This document shows positions 1-12,222 of a stretch of 64,000 bases of DNA, in pieces. The notes below the pieces were generated by a model that did no database searches, was not told the origin of the DNA, and saw only the letters and a list, made by a program, of their open reading frames with translations. Made by a program: the position numbers and the translations under genes. The DNA is from Carya illinoinensis. Its lineage: Eukaryota; Streptophyta; Magnoliopsida; Fagales; Juglandaceae. How positions within the stretch are numbered: position 1 is the stretch's first letter; each line of letters begins with the position of its first letter. The stretch is from NCBI RefSeq assembly GCF_018687715.1, contig NC_056752.1, forward strand, positions 49,880,653 through 49,944,652, given 5' to 3'.

Positions 1-311
1 AAAAAGTACCGTCCCACCAAAAAGGAAGAATAAAACCAAGGCAACAAACTGCCATTTCTAAAACATGCCAAAAGGAAGCATTTGCTCCACAACAGAATTA
101 AGGGATTATAGAACTTTAAATGGTGAAGAAGAGTAGGTCAAAAAATAGCGATTTAAAAAAAAAAAAAAAAAAAAAAACCAAGAAGCACAAATAGGAATTA
201 ATTGTTCACTTAATGACTAGGCTATCAGAAAGAACAGCAGACCAATACAAATTTAATAACACCAGAATTCCAAAATGTACACTAAATCAAGCTGGGTTGG
301 TTGGGGAAGCT
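1..311. other. 3' flank of the SurE-like gene
   Basis: Non-coding DNA downstream of the minus-strand SurE-like stop codon. It holds a run of 23 A at about 155-177 and otherwise shows no coding pattern. Confidence 0.6.
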
Positions 312-538
312 TTATTGCTCCTCTCCATGAAGTGCAGCTGAGATCCAATCTAAGGCAGCCGTCTGAATGTCCGTCTCAATGTGTGGAGAAAGGGAAAGAG
401 GAGTTACTGCAATCTGTCCCGCCAAGGGGAGACAAGAATCAGCAGCCAAGAAAACTAAAAATAATAATATCAAAAAAGACAGGCAGAAAAGTATCTAATT
501 TTCTTGAGACATGAGCATGCAAAACACCACACACACAC

Positions 539-581
<43 letters not shown>

Positions 582-3500
582 AAAACACACACACACACAC
601 AGAGGAAAAAGAACCCTTCCAAAAAAATTAAATTGATCCATTATCCAGTAGCAAGATCATTTACAGCTTTCAACCGGAGCTGGCAGTGGACTTTATCAGT
701 GCGTCACATGATTGGGAGATTAAGCTCTCGAACTCATTCTCTAATTACCCAAAAAAAGTCCTGTGGTAATTCCTAACCTACACTGGGACCCATAACATTA
801 AGTATGAGCCATAAAATAAAATATGAAAACAGCAACATACAACCAACAATGATGGCATGCAGTCTGGCACTAAACACATGCATCATTACTTTTCATTCTA
901 CATAACGCATAACTAGAATTTTCTATGATGGCCTTACCGAGACTTTTTCTTCCACCCCTTTCCAGTACAATCTCAATCATTCAGGCAAGTGGAATCCACT
1001 CTTTCATTGGGACCCATTTGGACTTTATTACAGTTATTTGAACAGGGAGAGTAATGGAAGAAACAAAAATTAGGGGTGGAACTTGGAAGGAGCTGACCAC
1101 ATCCAAATTATACTTGTGAAAATCTGGATTCGGTCATTTAATTTATAAATGATCAAATGACACTAACAAGAAAAAGGTCCTAAAAATCCATATTATCTAC
1201 TTACAAATCCACTTTCAAGAGCTCTGAAATCCAGATCCTCATCATCCTCTTCCTGATCCTGATCCAGGAACTGCAAATAGAAGAATGTCCATGCCTTAGT
1301 TCATCACTTCATGAAACAACTAAATACTTTCATATGGATGGGGTTTTCTTTTTGGGCATTTGGATCCCCTAGAGTTCTTAACCAAACTCTAGGATCTCAA
1401 GTGGGAGAAAGATAGTCATAAGAAGTGGACTGCACAACATTTATAGTTGCACGAGTAAATGTCTCGAACAGCATTAAATGCCCAATAAATGCTATGAGCA
1501 TTTATAGGTATATCCCCGACTCTAGACCTTAAGAGTTTGGTCAAGAACCCTGGAGGATCTCTATCCTCTTTTTTTGGAGGAGGTGGGGGTTTAATACCTG
1601 TAACCGGAAAAACTTCTTAACCCGGTTGAAATCAGATTTGCCTGCAACACCAACTGATTCAATCTCCACAACATTCTTCTTTTGTGTGGTCAAACGGCGA
1701 GCTGCACCCTGAAAAGCACAAAAGAATAGAATACAAGAATGAGCACCGAAAAATGCAGTATAATCCTTCCATTATTTTTTTCAATTTTTAACAAGTAACT
1801 TCCTTAGAATTACTACTTTGAAAAAAAAAAAAAAAAAATTAAGACTCTCATTAAGAGCTACTGACTGCAGCAGATGCATCTCGGCCAAGCTGTGCAAGCT
1901 GAATGCCAAGGCTTTGTTGATTGGACATGAAATGTCCAGCAGGATACCGGTTAGCTGAAACAGCTTGCCAGTTAGGAGTGGATCTCCACATACTTTGCTT
2001 GGTCAATTTGAAGCCCTGACAAGAAAAAGATTTTCACACATGTTTGTGAGGGAAAGTATAAAGAATAATAAATCTTAAAACGAGTTTTTTTTTTTCTTTT
2101 ATAAGTATAAATCTGAAAACGAGTTAATATCCTAAAAGCAATGATTTATGCAAACACCACTTGGAAGTGTAACAAAACACAAGCATCATAGCTCAGTTGA
2201 CAAAGTCAATCGAGGGTTTGTGCCTGTGACCAAAATTGTTGCCTCAAGCATGAAGACATTTTTCTTTCAAAATGTTGACCCAATGAAGATAACAGGGCTA
2301 TACTAATGCGCAAAACCGTAGAACTCGAGTGAAAAACTGAAAATAATGTCATTAGTTATCACAGTTATCACAAATAAGTTTGCTGGCCAATCCTTTAAAT
2401 TTTTTACAGCAAAAACTCTAAGAATAGAGGCTGGGTAACATTTTATGGTGCGCAGCTGGGGTGAAGAATAGCTATATAAAATAATAAAGTATCAATAAAG
2501 TATCCACATGTCTCACAACAACCAAGAATAACACGGTTCTATAAGTAAGACTCAAAACATTGTCCCAACTACACTGCTACTGAAAATTGTCTGAGGCTAT
2601 TTGTACATGCTTAAGCAGATGCAAATTTCCAGATGCAGATTTCCAATGTACTGTTTTACAGCAGTATAATTTTTCAACTGCCTGATTACCTAGTACAACC
2701 TCCTTTTTCTTCTAGGAAACAATAAAGGCAATATTTGAAGTTCAAGTTACCCTAATTCACTAACTCACGTAACACGACCAAGAACAAATCATTGGCTACC
2801 ACAAACAAGCATTTTAAAAAGATTTAGCTATGTTTGGGTATCATTATTTTTCACTACTTTTTACTACTATTCACTATTATTCAATATTTTATCATTAATT
2901 TTTCACCTCACTACCCAAACGTAACTAGGTTTCTCACTCATTGATTCTGAGAGTCTCGAACTACATCCATCCTGATTTTTTTATTCCCCTCAAAATTTTT
3001 TTATATATAATCATTGAAAAATAAATAAGGACCGCATCTAATAATCACTATCAAACTCTTTTCATACCCTTACACCACAGAGTACATCACTTTCACTCCT
3101 AAAAATCCCTTCACTTAGCCACAGACTAACTTGCCAATGAAAGGAAATTTTCCTCATAAGGGTTTCAAAATACACCGTAAATACATCTATAAAATAAAAA
3201 TAATGTATCAAAAAGAACTTTCAATTAGCAACATATATCCTTAACATAAAAGTTCCAAACCTTGTTTGTCAAAGGAGAAGTGGGAATCTCTATATTCAAA
3301 GAGCAGCTTTTGGGGAAACGTCCTTTCTCAATATCCCTGATAGCTGCATTTATTAAAGGTGAACAAACAGCAACTGCATCCTTAAAATCAGTATCTTTAC
3401 TTTCATCCTTCTTCCTGCAATAGATTAACACCAAAGGATTACTGATCGACATTTAAAAAAATAAAAAAACAGAGCTTCAATTTGTATATAAAAGAAATGT

Positions 3501-5038
3501 GAAGTCACCAGTTCAGTGATATTGACAATGATGGCACGCCACATATCATTGCCTCTCTAGCTCCGGCAACAACACCTGAGTAAAACCTGATTGCAATCTC
3601 AATTATTAAGTATCGTGGGTCTTCAAATAAGGGCTAAAAATCATGAGGAAAGAACCAAGAACACACATATTTAGCTTATATAACTCACACAAAAATAGTC
3701 AAAACATAAATTTTATATATTTACATGATTCTAAAGTTTACCCTGGTTAAAATAGGATAAAATTCAAATAATAATCATGCATACACTAACAACTTTCATG
3801 TGAAGACTTAACAAAAAAACAAAAACTCACATTTGATGACCACAGCTTGATCCCCGATTAATTCCACTGATCACCTGAAAATCATATCATTTATGAGTCT
3901 TCTAAACACCAGAATATATATATATAGTCACATTTATGACATCATGTAGATGCTAACCAGAAGAGGCTTTGACCAAGAAAATAATGCCCCCGACAATGCT
4001 AATGAGACACAGTCCACGGGAGTCCCTGATTGAAAGAATCGTGATCGAGCGTATTACCATCGGTAAAAGCGACAATACCACAAGACGCAGATCAAAGTTA
4101 CATAATCTATCAGTCATGCATTGATAACTACGAATCGCTGAAGTTTTCCATCCATGCAATGACTCTGGCTCATAGTTAAGATTGAATATCATAGAACACA
4201 CATTATGATTGCCCAATTTCATACGCATAAATAAAATCCAACACGCAAGAAATGATAAATTCATAAAATCCACTAATCCTTTTAATAGTTAAAGATCCAA
4301 TTACATTGATTAAGAAAACTTGGGACATAGAGAAGATGAAATTTTTTTTATACGTGACAAAGAGAATAATGCATGAGAATATAAGAAACTCATACCTGAA
4401 ACTTCAAAAGCCGTCGCACCATCAATCTCAGCGGAACTCACAGCAACAGTCTCTTGGAGAGTCACGGAATGACCCGATACTGATTTGTCCCTAATGGAAC
4501 CGATAGTAAATTAAGAAAAAATGAACAGATGGTAAATAAACCAATAAACACAGAGGGCCGGAATTCTGATATGATTAACCTAATGGAAATAAACAATAAA
4601 AATAAATCGGAAATATCGCAGACCAGATGATAAGTTAAAGGGAAACAATCAATAAAAGGCAAAAAAAAAAAAATACAAAAATACAAAAACAAAAGAGACA
4701 ACCAGAAATTGAAAAAAGAGAACCCACGATTGCGGGGCGCAGACATGGACATTGTACAACCCTTCACGGACCAGAGCTTCGACGAGGTAAGCAAGGCCAG
4801 GGGAGTCAATCCCGTCGCCATTAGTGACCAGCACAATGGGCTTGGAACTGTCTATGGCCTGCTCATCCTCCACGGCATCAGAAACCGAGGTGGAAGAAGA
4901 GGGTTGAGTGGATTCTGCGTTCGCTTTGACTTGATCGTTTGCTTTGTCGGATTCATTGTTCTTCTTGCTAAGAACTTCCTGAAGATTGGAGACGAGGCCC
5001 GGAGGCAAGAAGTTGTTCTTGACGGAAGTGGAAGTCAT
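312..5038 (-). CDS. SurE-like 5'/3'-nucleotidase (survival protein SurE-like phosphatase)
   Basis: Predicted metal-dependent nucleotide phosphatase of the SurE family, 392 aa. Exons in transcription order: 5038-4728, 4490-4396, 4025-3958, 3874-3831, 3586-3509, 3414-3261, 2015-1866, 1708-1598, 1270-1205, 413-312. All introns are GT-AG and phases join without a stop. Residues 1-66 are a Ser/Asp-rich, low-complexity leader. The SurE core follows: VLVTNGDGIDSPG at 69-81, SGHSVTL in exon 2, GTPVDCVSLALSGALF in exon 3, SGINRGSSCGHQMFYSG across exons 4-5, and GVPSLSISLNW in exon 5. The C-terminal half (KKDESKDTDFKDA, then an NQQSLGIQLAQLGRDA segment and an acidic DQEEDDEDLD stretch) is the plant-specific extension. 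In bacterial SurE the loop after beta-1 carries two adjacent Asp that bind metal; here the first is Gly74 and the second Asp75. I recall related plant proteins with the same Gly. No clear targeting signal is visible. The start was chosen because an upstream in-frame ATG (5089) would add an unrelated leader. Confidence 0.93.
524..602. repeat. Compound CA / poly-C / poly-A / CA microsatellite
   Basis: A (CA) run is followed by 31 C (541-571), 14 A and a second (CA) run ending near 600. It lies in the last intron of the SurE-like gene. Runs this pure often vary in length or carry assembly error. Confidence 0.9.
2823..2934. mobile_element. Short MITE with inverted ends
   Basis: The left end reads agctatgtttgggta and the right end, on the other strand, agttacgtttgggta. 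The 110-bp body is AT-rich without coding capacity. It lies in intron 6 of the SurE-like gene. The superfamily is not certain; the end sequence resembles the TTTGGGT-type ends of several other elements in this window. Confidence 0.65.
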
Positions 5039-5544
5039 ATCATAGACAGGTATTTTGAGGAAAAATAGAGTGGGAGTGTGCGTCTGCACCTGCTAATTTT
5101 GGGTCAAGAAGGATCAGAATAAAAAAAAAAAACCCTAGAGGGAGAGATGCAAAGGAAGAAAAGGAGAGGAAGGGGCGGGGGGGCAATAAAGGTAAGAGGA
5201 GAATGAAAAGGATGGAGAAGATGGACCGGTTCAAACGGCGTTATTTTGAAAGAGACAGAGACAGAGAGAGACAGGGAAAGAAAGAGAGATTACTTGTGTG
5301 GTTGGTGTAACTTGCTATCATTAAAGACATTGGGGAAGAAGCAACAGTACGCTGTGAGTTTTGCTAGATGCATCAATTCGCATCGATACGTAAGGTATAT
5401 CTTTAACATCGAAGATACAAATAATTTTTATAAGATAAAAGAGATTTTCTTTTTGTTTAAAATTTTTTTAAAATAAAAAATATAATCGGTATATAAATTG
5501 GTATACGAACTTATTTATACATAATAAAACTTAAATAATAATAT

Positions 5545-5703
5545 AAGTTTTATTTCATATAAATATAGTCGCACACTAATTTGTGTACCAATACTGATTT
5601 ATTCATACTTCAAATTTAAATTAACACTATTTTTAATAAAATTTACTTTTTGACCAATCATATCACACTAGTGCAAAGATTAATGTACAATTATACTTGC
5701 AAT
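5545..5703 (-). mobile_element. MITE family A, copy 1
   Basis: On the minus strand this matches, with scattered changes, the stretches at 11479-11632 and 34107-34262. Shared blocks include gattggtcaaaaagta followed by attttatt, and a closing segment containing attagt. The two ends are roughly inverted copies of each other (actaatct near one end, its complement near the other). It is non-coding. The family name is mine. Confidence 0.7.
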
Positions 5704-7742
5704 TATATTTTTCCTAATAATACATTGTCATCAATCAAAAGTAAAATAAAAATATTAATTAATTTTATGAAATTTATAATCGTTTTTAACGGTAAATTTT
5801 ACTATTTTTTAAAACGATTATTCAATACTGACATATTTTATGATTGTATATAAAATTATTATTTTTTAATTTTTATTCATGTCATTATCTTATTTGATAT
5901 TGGATAATAGAATAATAAGTAATAAATGATAAATAATTTTACAATAATTTAATAGAATATAATGAAAAGATGATAGCCAAAAAAAAAAAAAAAAAACGGT
6001 GTATAGTAGTTCTCTTTTTAATTGTAAGCTTATTGACAATGTTTTATTTATAACAATACATACAGTATAATTGGGTTACGAGGCATTGAGATGTATACAA
6101 GCCAAACAATAGAAGGGATGCGAATTTGTAGTGTTCTTGGAGGGAGACATGCAAGAAAGCTATTCCCCAAAATTTTGCCACTTTTAAAGGGGAGAATGCA
6201 CGAGAGAGAGAGAGAGAGAGGAGAAGCACAGAGTATTGAATCACGAGTGGAATTGTGGAAAAGGATGGTTAAAATTACACGTTGGTGGATTATTAACCAG
6301 TGAAAGGACGTATGCCGTGGATTAATGTTGACAACTATTTAAGTTAAAGGACGTTATTTTTCAACACCATTTGAATAAAAGGACTCTAACATGCTGGTTA
6401 GGAGAAGAGGGTATCAGATTAATATAAGGAATAAAAGAAAAAAAAGAGTGATAACCGAATATGTTAAGAATAATTATATTAAATGTTCAAGTTTCGTATA
6501 GATATTTTATAAAAATATAAATTTTTTTAATATAAAATTTATATATTTGAAACTTATCCGTGACAATATTGAGATATTAAAAGATAAATCCACGTCGTAT
6601 AGCATCTGTAATAATCGATCCCTCCAAGTTTTAATACAACTCATAACGCAATTTACGTAATCTGGATTTCTTGTCGAAATGAGGTTGCCTTTTAACAGAT
6701 CTTGTCGTGTTATGAGACATGTCTTCAGGGTAAACTTTTTTTTTTATTCTACTCTTTATTATTTTAAATCCCATATCCAGATCATTGTACTTGGCAAGGC
6801 AAGTTGGGATTTTGTAGCCTGTGGCATCTCTCAGCTTGAATAAAAGTGGGAAAATAAAAGAGAATATAAATAGTAATTTATGATCATGATCTGTGAGAAA
6901 GAATAGAGACTTTTTGCATTGACGCTAATTTTGTTCATTGATTCCCCCCAATCAACGACCAAAAGTGCACGTCTTTCACGTTCAGGCAATAATAGATAGG
7001 AGTTGGGAAGCACACTCCTCGTTGCGTTCCTTGAAGAATCCTAATGTATTTACTGATGTAGCACTGTAGTTGGCGTTGGTAGGATTGTTAATGTAGCAGG
7101 ATTGTGGCAAGCGGACGGCACCGACAAAGTGGTACCTCGTCTGCTGTTTCTATATTTCCGAGCATTGATTTTCTTGTCCCATATGTTTATCAGATTATAA
7201 TTACTCTGCATCCGTTCGATCTGCTTTACTTTTGAGCGACTTGGGTAGTTGCCTGGTGCAGGTAGATTATATGGCTGTCTGTAACTAAGAAAAGGGAATC
7301 ATAAGAGAGATAGTACAGGGAAAAATTGGGATTCTTATCCTTAATTAATGGGGCTCATTATGAATTCCTGTAATTGTCCTTGATTAGTTTGGATCTGATA
7401 AATCATTAATGTCCCATCATTTTTTGGTGTACCTCCATTTCGTTCTGATCAGATCCAAGATTTAAGGTAATTTTAAGGTTTTGGACCCTTTGCAGTGTCC
7501 AATCATATACAGGTAAAAGAGAGAGAAATCAGAAACACAGTGAATCCAAGGCATTGTTTGGAACAAAAAAAACCGCAATTGTTCGGGTCAGCCTTTACGT
7601 TGTCCAATATCTTTCTGGGCTCTAAAGGGGTGTCCGATTTACTGCAGAAAGAAAACTGTCGAACACATTGCTTTTGACAGCCAAAGAAAAGTGGAGGCCA
7701 AGTGATTAGAGTTAGAAAGAGTTGGCAACTGGCTGGCTTTTA

Positions 7743-7907
7743 AAAATGCTATACACTGTATTTTTATTCTATTAAATAAGATATAATTTATTTATTATTA
7801 TTAGATAATAGAAATATATATAATAAATAATTATTTAATAATAATAAATATATCACATCATATTTAATAGAATAAAAATAAAATAATAATATAGTGTATA
7901 AAATTTA
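7743..7907. mobile_element. Foldback MITE
   Basis: A near-palindromic AT-rich element. The left arm (about 7746-7806) starts with gctatacactgta and reads tattttattctattaaata; the right arm (about 7830-7905) is its reverse complement with few mismatches, ending atatagtgtata. Only a short loop separates the arms. It has no coding capacity. Confidence 0.7.
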
Positions 7908-8334
7908 TCTTGACCTTTATAATAGATTTGTGATCCCGTTTTGAGATGCGAATGTTCATCATTACTATTTGAAGGTTTGTGTGTTTGTTTATCTTCTGAA
8001 TTTTTCATAAGAAAAAAGTTATAAGAAGTCGGCTAGTGCAAGCACGGGGCAAATGGTGCTGATGTAAAAAAATAAAAAGGGTATCATTTCAGTGTTTGCC
8101 CCAATTTCCCCATACAAGATGACTCACCCTCCTTCTCTATGTTTCTCTCCCTCAAATAATTGATTATGTGCTTTACAACCCTGCTTGCATGGCTAACTGA
8201 GCAACCTCAACAATTTCCCACACAGCCACATCGACGACAACAATTAAGAGCAAACCAGATCTGAGGAGGAGACTTGTCATTTCTTTCGCCGCAACCTAGA
8301 TCCAGCTCTTCTTCTCCTCTATAAGCAGTATCAA

Positions 8335-8884
8335 ATGGATCCCAACATCCAAATTCTTGAAAACCTAGAAGTAAAATCTTTAGAAGAACAAAACCCACTT
8401 GCCATTTGTGACATCAATGATTTTCCTATTCTGAGATATCTAATGCTCCCCATAACTTTTTTTTTTTTTTACATAGAGGATCGTAAGTATCCTACTAAAG
8501 AGGTAATGGAAGACTATACCAAGGTTTTGGGATTGACATACAAGCAGGTCCAGGGATTGTTTGTTGAGAAGAGGAGGAGGTATAAAAAGAGAAAATAGAT
8601 TTATTGTAACATTTCATTCGGCTTTGATTAAGAAACATCCTATTCTTACTAGAAGGAATGGGTCTAGTCCTGTATTGATGCTACGAAGGTTTCTAAAGGA
8701 GATCTCTCGATAAGTGTGACAAAGACTCCTTTATCTTCCATATAAAGGTGCCCACCTACAACGAAAAGAAAGAAACAGGTCTTTCTTCTTCATAACTTGT
8801 TAACTCTGGACATTATGAAGAATGTGTTCCACAAGGATGGTCCTCCCCTTGGTTTGAAATTTGACTCTCTTGAATTATATTTCA
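8335..8884 (+). pseudogene. Remnant of a homeobox-DDT (RLT3-like) gene
   Basis: An 87-codon open frame (8335-8598) ends in KYPTKEVMEDYTKVLGLTYK and then VQGLFVEKRRRYKKRK, which looks like helices 2-3 of the homeodomain of plant homeobox-DDT (RINGLET/RLT3-type) proteins. The near-invariant Trp of the helix-3 WF motif is Leu (GLFVEKRRR). The N-terminal half of the homeodomain is replaced by unrelated residues. Downstream, further family-like blocks occur in changing frames: about 8627-8710 (KKHPILTRRNGSS), 8698-8748 (GDLSISVTKTPLSS), and about 8764-8880 (KKQVFLLHNLLTLD, then KDGPPLGLKFDS, close to a KDGPPLGVEFDS block I recall from RLT3 proteins). Stops at 8596 and near 8749 and at least one frameshift break it. 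A short expressed gene cannot be excluded, but a decayed partial copy fits best. Confidence 0.55.
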
Positions 8885-10009
8885 TATAAACTTTTTTTTT
8901 TCTTAGAAACTTTGAAGAAGAAGCTAAGCGAAATTCACATTTCATATTTCTCGCATTTTTTTTATAATATATCAGTTGACATGGTATCGTCAGCGAACTG
9001 CCCACCATTTGCAAGGGTTGATTAGCCCTAGAAGGATTGTTTCCATAAAGATTCTGGATAGGAATATTTGACATCTAAAACCTATAATATTGTACATAAT
9101 TGACATAGAAGATGACTACAAACTGAGCACTATAAACCCAAGTTTAGTAAAAATGATCCACACTCTACAAATAACAATGCTTTACTAATGAGCAGAAAAG
9201 CATACTTGAATCGCTTTGCAATAAACTCTATATTTTGTCTGAATAATTATAGTTTTCTCTCTGTGGGATTATTGCAGTGACAATTTTAGTACTGACCATC
9301 ATCGCAATTTGAATAATCCCTTTGCTTACATTTTTTATACACTTTGTCCCAATTTTCTTCAATGACTCTCCAACTTCATCTATCACAACTATCCTTTACC
9401 TAATGTTTGAGTAACTTCCTATGATTCTGGGAATCTATCACATGTTCTTTCTTTATCTTTTTCTATTTTTATAAAGGGGGTGAGAGGCTTCTAACTCAAA
9501 TTTTCCATTTAGATATCCGGGTCATATGCCATTAGACCATCATATTCTTAACTTGAAAATCTATCCCATCTTTTGCAAATCTATCTAGCATGTTTGCAAT
9601 TTCATTCAAAGCTTCAACCTGTAAAGTTAACGAATAACTAAGCATCGAGTATGAAAAAACAAAACAAAAAAACATATATAATGATGTACGAGTAGCCTAG
9701 TAAACATCAGATGGCCAATTATGCAAAGCCTTACTTTTCCCTTAAATTCAGACTCAACGGATCATGTAAGCCTCCCTACAAATTTACGAGTAATTTTCTC
9801 TGCCATCACTGCATATACTTCCTCTCGTCCACGTCATCATCACCTTCCACGATGTGAAGTCGATGCATTGATCATGACCACTCGTCAAGCTCAGATTGCA
9901 TTTTGCCCCCAAGATGTCAACCCCATGATCATATGCACGGCTCTCTCTCCCATCTCTGCACATCCTTTGGGATTCCTTGAAGCATGCCAAATTGCCCAAG
10001 GTCCGGTTA

Positions 10010-10225
10010 ATTTTATAAGTGGTCTCAATCCATCTATATTTCAATATTTAAATATTATTTTAATACAAATATTTTTTAATTTTAAATTTTTTATCAAATT
10101 ATTACCTAATTATTATAATTTTTCTAAACTTTTAAACAAAATTTAAAACATAGTCAATTTTTAAAAATTTTAACTACTATTCACATATTTCTCATCACAT
10201 CTTATATGTGTGTAATCAAACAAGA
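10010..10225. mobile_element. Degenerate MITE-like stretch
   Basis: The AT-rich body ends with tatgtgtgtaatcaaacaag, close to the right end (tatgtgtaaccaaataagg) of the element at 57256-57459. The left terminus is not preserved well enough to place. A second related stretch lies at about 10465-10785. Confidence 0.45.
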
Positions 10226-11113
10226 CCAGGGCTCTGGGAGACGTCTTTCTGCCTCCTTAAAACATATGAGCACGGTCTTCTCAAATCATACGTTTTATAA
10301 ACTAACCCATGGATATCCCAGTGTTTCATCAATAAATTTGAATGGAAATTTTACTTCCTAGAGAGACATGTAGAACATTAACAAGAACTCACAGGCCAAC
10401 CAAGTCCAACATATAAAAAAAATAAAGAGAACCAAAGTCAATTATTGTCATGAATAGAGTTTAGACTTTGTTAGATTATATCTCATATATTTTTATCCTA
10501 TTTCAATATTCAAACATCATTTAAATATAAATATTTTTTAATTTTAAATCTTAATTTTGTTATATGATCGTTACTTAATCATTACAAATTTTATAAACTT
10601 CTAAATAAAATATAAAAAATAATTTAATTTTTTAAAATTTTAAAATAAAATTAATATTATAACAATATTTAAATATTATTATATTTTAAATATTTTAATT
10701 CAAACAATTTCACTATTATTCATAATTTATTTTACTATTATTTACAAATTTGTTCATTTCATCTCAAAACCTAAACTAGGCGTAAATGTATCATAATGAT
10801 GAAAACAATTCGTATAGGTAAGTTTGGAAATTTCCAAATTACAATTATGGCACGACATTACACGTGACCTTGTGACAGGGAAAATTAAATACCAGAGCAT
10901 TTGATTATGGCCGTGTGCATAATTTACGTGTTATGAAACAATAAAAACATTTGGTCACAAATACTCTCACTCCCTTATCTATCCATTTGTTTTACAGTTG
11001 GATGATTATCTTAAGGAGATATTCTATATATTAGTTACTATTCACCCCACACTATATATTTTATATAATTTTTTATTTTTTTTAAATGTCAAACTCGAAC
11101 CCATTTACCTCTA

Positions 11114-11144
<31 letters not shown>

Positions 11145-11478
11145 CCCTGAAGCTATCTCTATCATCAGCCTATCTCTCTTTTACCCCCCTCTCTCTCTAC
11201 CCTCAACCAAAATTCATTTATTTCTATTTATTCGTTTCTCTATTACTTGCTCCAAAATTCATTTTTTTCTACTTCATTTCCTGACTCCTCAATTTTTTTC
11301 TATCTCAACGTTTTTCAATTTCAGCCAATAACCATTTTTTGCTCCAAATCCAAATCCCTTGACATGTTTTCATTCGCTTGGGGCGGGTTTTGAAGGATTT
11401 TTTTTTTTTGGTTAGTAATTGGGTTTGACTTACGTGTGTAAGAGGTGGGGTATAAAATGAAAGAAAAAATTTAATTGT

Positions 11479-11632
11479 AAATATAATTGTGTATTAATAT
11501 GTGTATTAATTTATTGTGATTAGTCAAAAAGTAGATTTTATTAAAAATAATATTATTTTAAATTTTAAATATAAAAAAATCAATACTAATATATAGATTA
11601 GTACGTAACTTTATTTATATGTAACAAAACTC
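11479..11632 (+). mobile_element. MITE family A, copy 2
   Basis: Same order of blocks as the copy at 34107-34262: attgtgtattaat, gattagtcaaaaagtagatt, then attagtacgtaactttattt and gtaacaaaactc. It is non-coding. Confidence 0.7.
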
Positions 11633-12222
11633 AAAATGAAATAAGAGACTAAAGGAAAGAATAATTCTTATGTTCAGTTAGATTGTAAATATAAGAATGC
11701 TCAATCAAAGAAAACACGCAAATTAACCGATGGTCGACTCGTACAATGGACAAAGAATAGAGCGATTTAGTATTCTCTAGCAAATCGTCGGGATCCACCT
11801 GACAAGGGAGCGTTTGGCTCGATATTTGTTTGAAGAAGAGAATCATTTTGATTGGACTCGGGAAAAAAAATGAAATATGAATTTTAAATACTTAATAATT
11901 TATTTTTATCGATGAAATGAAATAGAATAAATATAAATTAAAAGTAAAATAAAATATAAGTAGAATATATTTTTTAATATTATTTTTATTTTACAGTTTT
12001 AAAAAATAAAATTATTTATTTTATTTTATATAAAAATTTTAAAAAATTATAATAATGAAATAAAATGAGATAATAATTATAAAGTAAATCGGGCGTTTTG
12101 TAAATTGTAGTCAATCCAGCACTGGAATAGAACTCTCTAGCGAGTGGGCCGCCGCGTTACCCAAAGCCCTCCTAAGTCCTATCTCTACCTTTATCCAAAC
12201 AGGAGTATTACTCTGCCTAGAA

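Larger units (their letters stand above)
5039..8334. other. Spacer between the SurE-like gene and the homeobox-DDT remnant
   Basis: Upstream region of the SurE-like gene, with a purine-rich stretch at 5242-5290 and a (GA) run at about 6201-6220. Two small inverted-repeat elements (5545-5703 and 7743-7907) are listed separately. Short open frames here have no family resemblance that I can see. Confidence 0.5.
8885..12222. other. Spacer upstream of GLYR2
   Basis: AT-rich intergenic DNA. It holds two degenerate MITE-like stretches (10010-10225 and about 10465-10785), a (CT) run with a pyrimidine-rich stretch (11118-11144 and on to about 11330) and MITE family A copy 2. A 141-codon open frame at 9721-10146 runs into the first MITE-like stretch and shows no recognisable domain. 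Confidence 0.5.

Noticed and set aside
405..416. Acceptor at ttgcag|taact for the last SurE-like exon
   Set aside because: It breaks the reading phase; the cag at 416-414 gives the in-phase IAVTPLSLSP.
2180..2260. tRNA-like stretch (atagctcagttg) resembling a SINE head
   Set aside because: No convincing B box at the right spacing and no target duplication was found; it lies in a SurE-like intron.
9721..10146. 141-codon open frame upstream of GLYR2
   Set aside because: It has no recognisable domain and its 3' third runs into an AT-rich MITE-like stretch.
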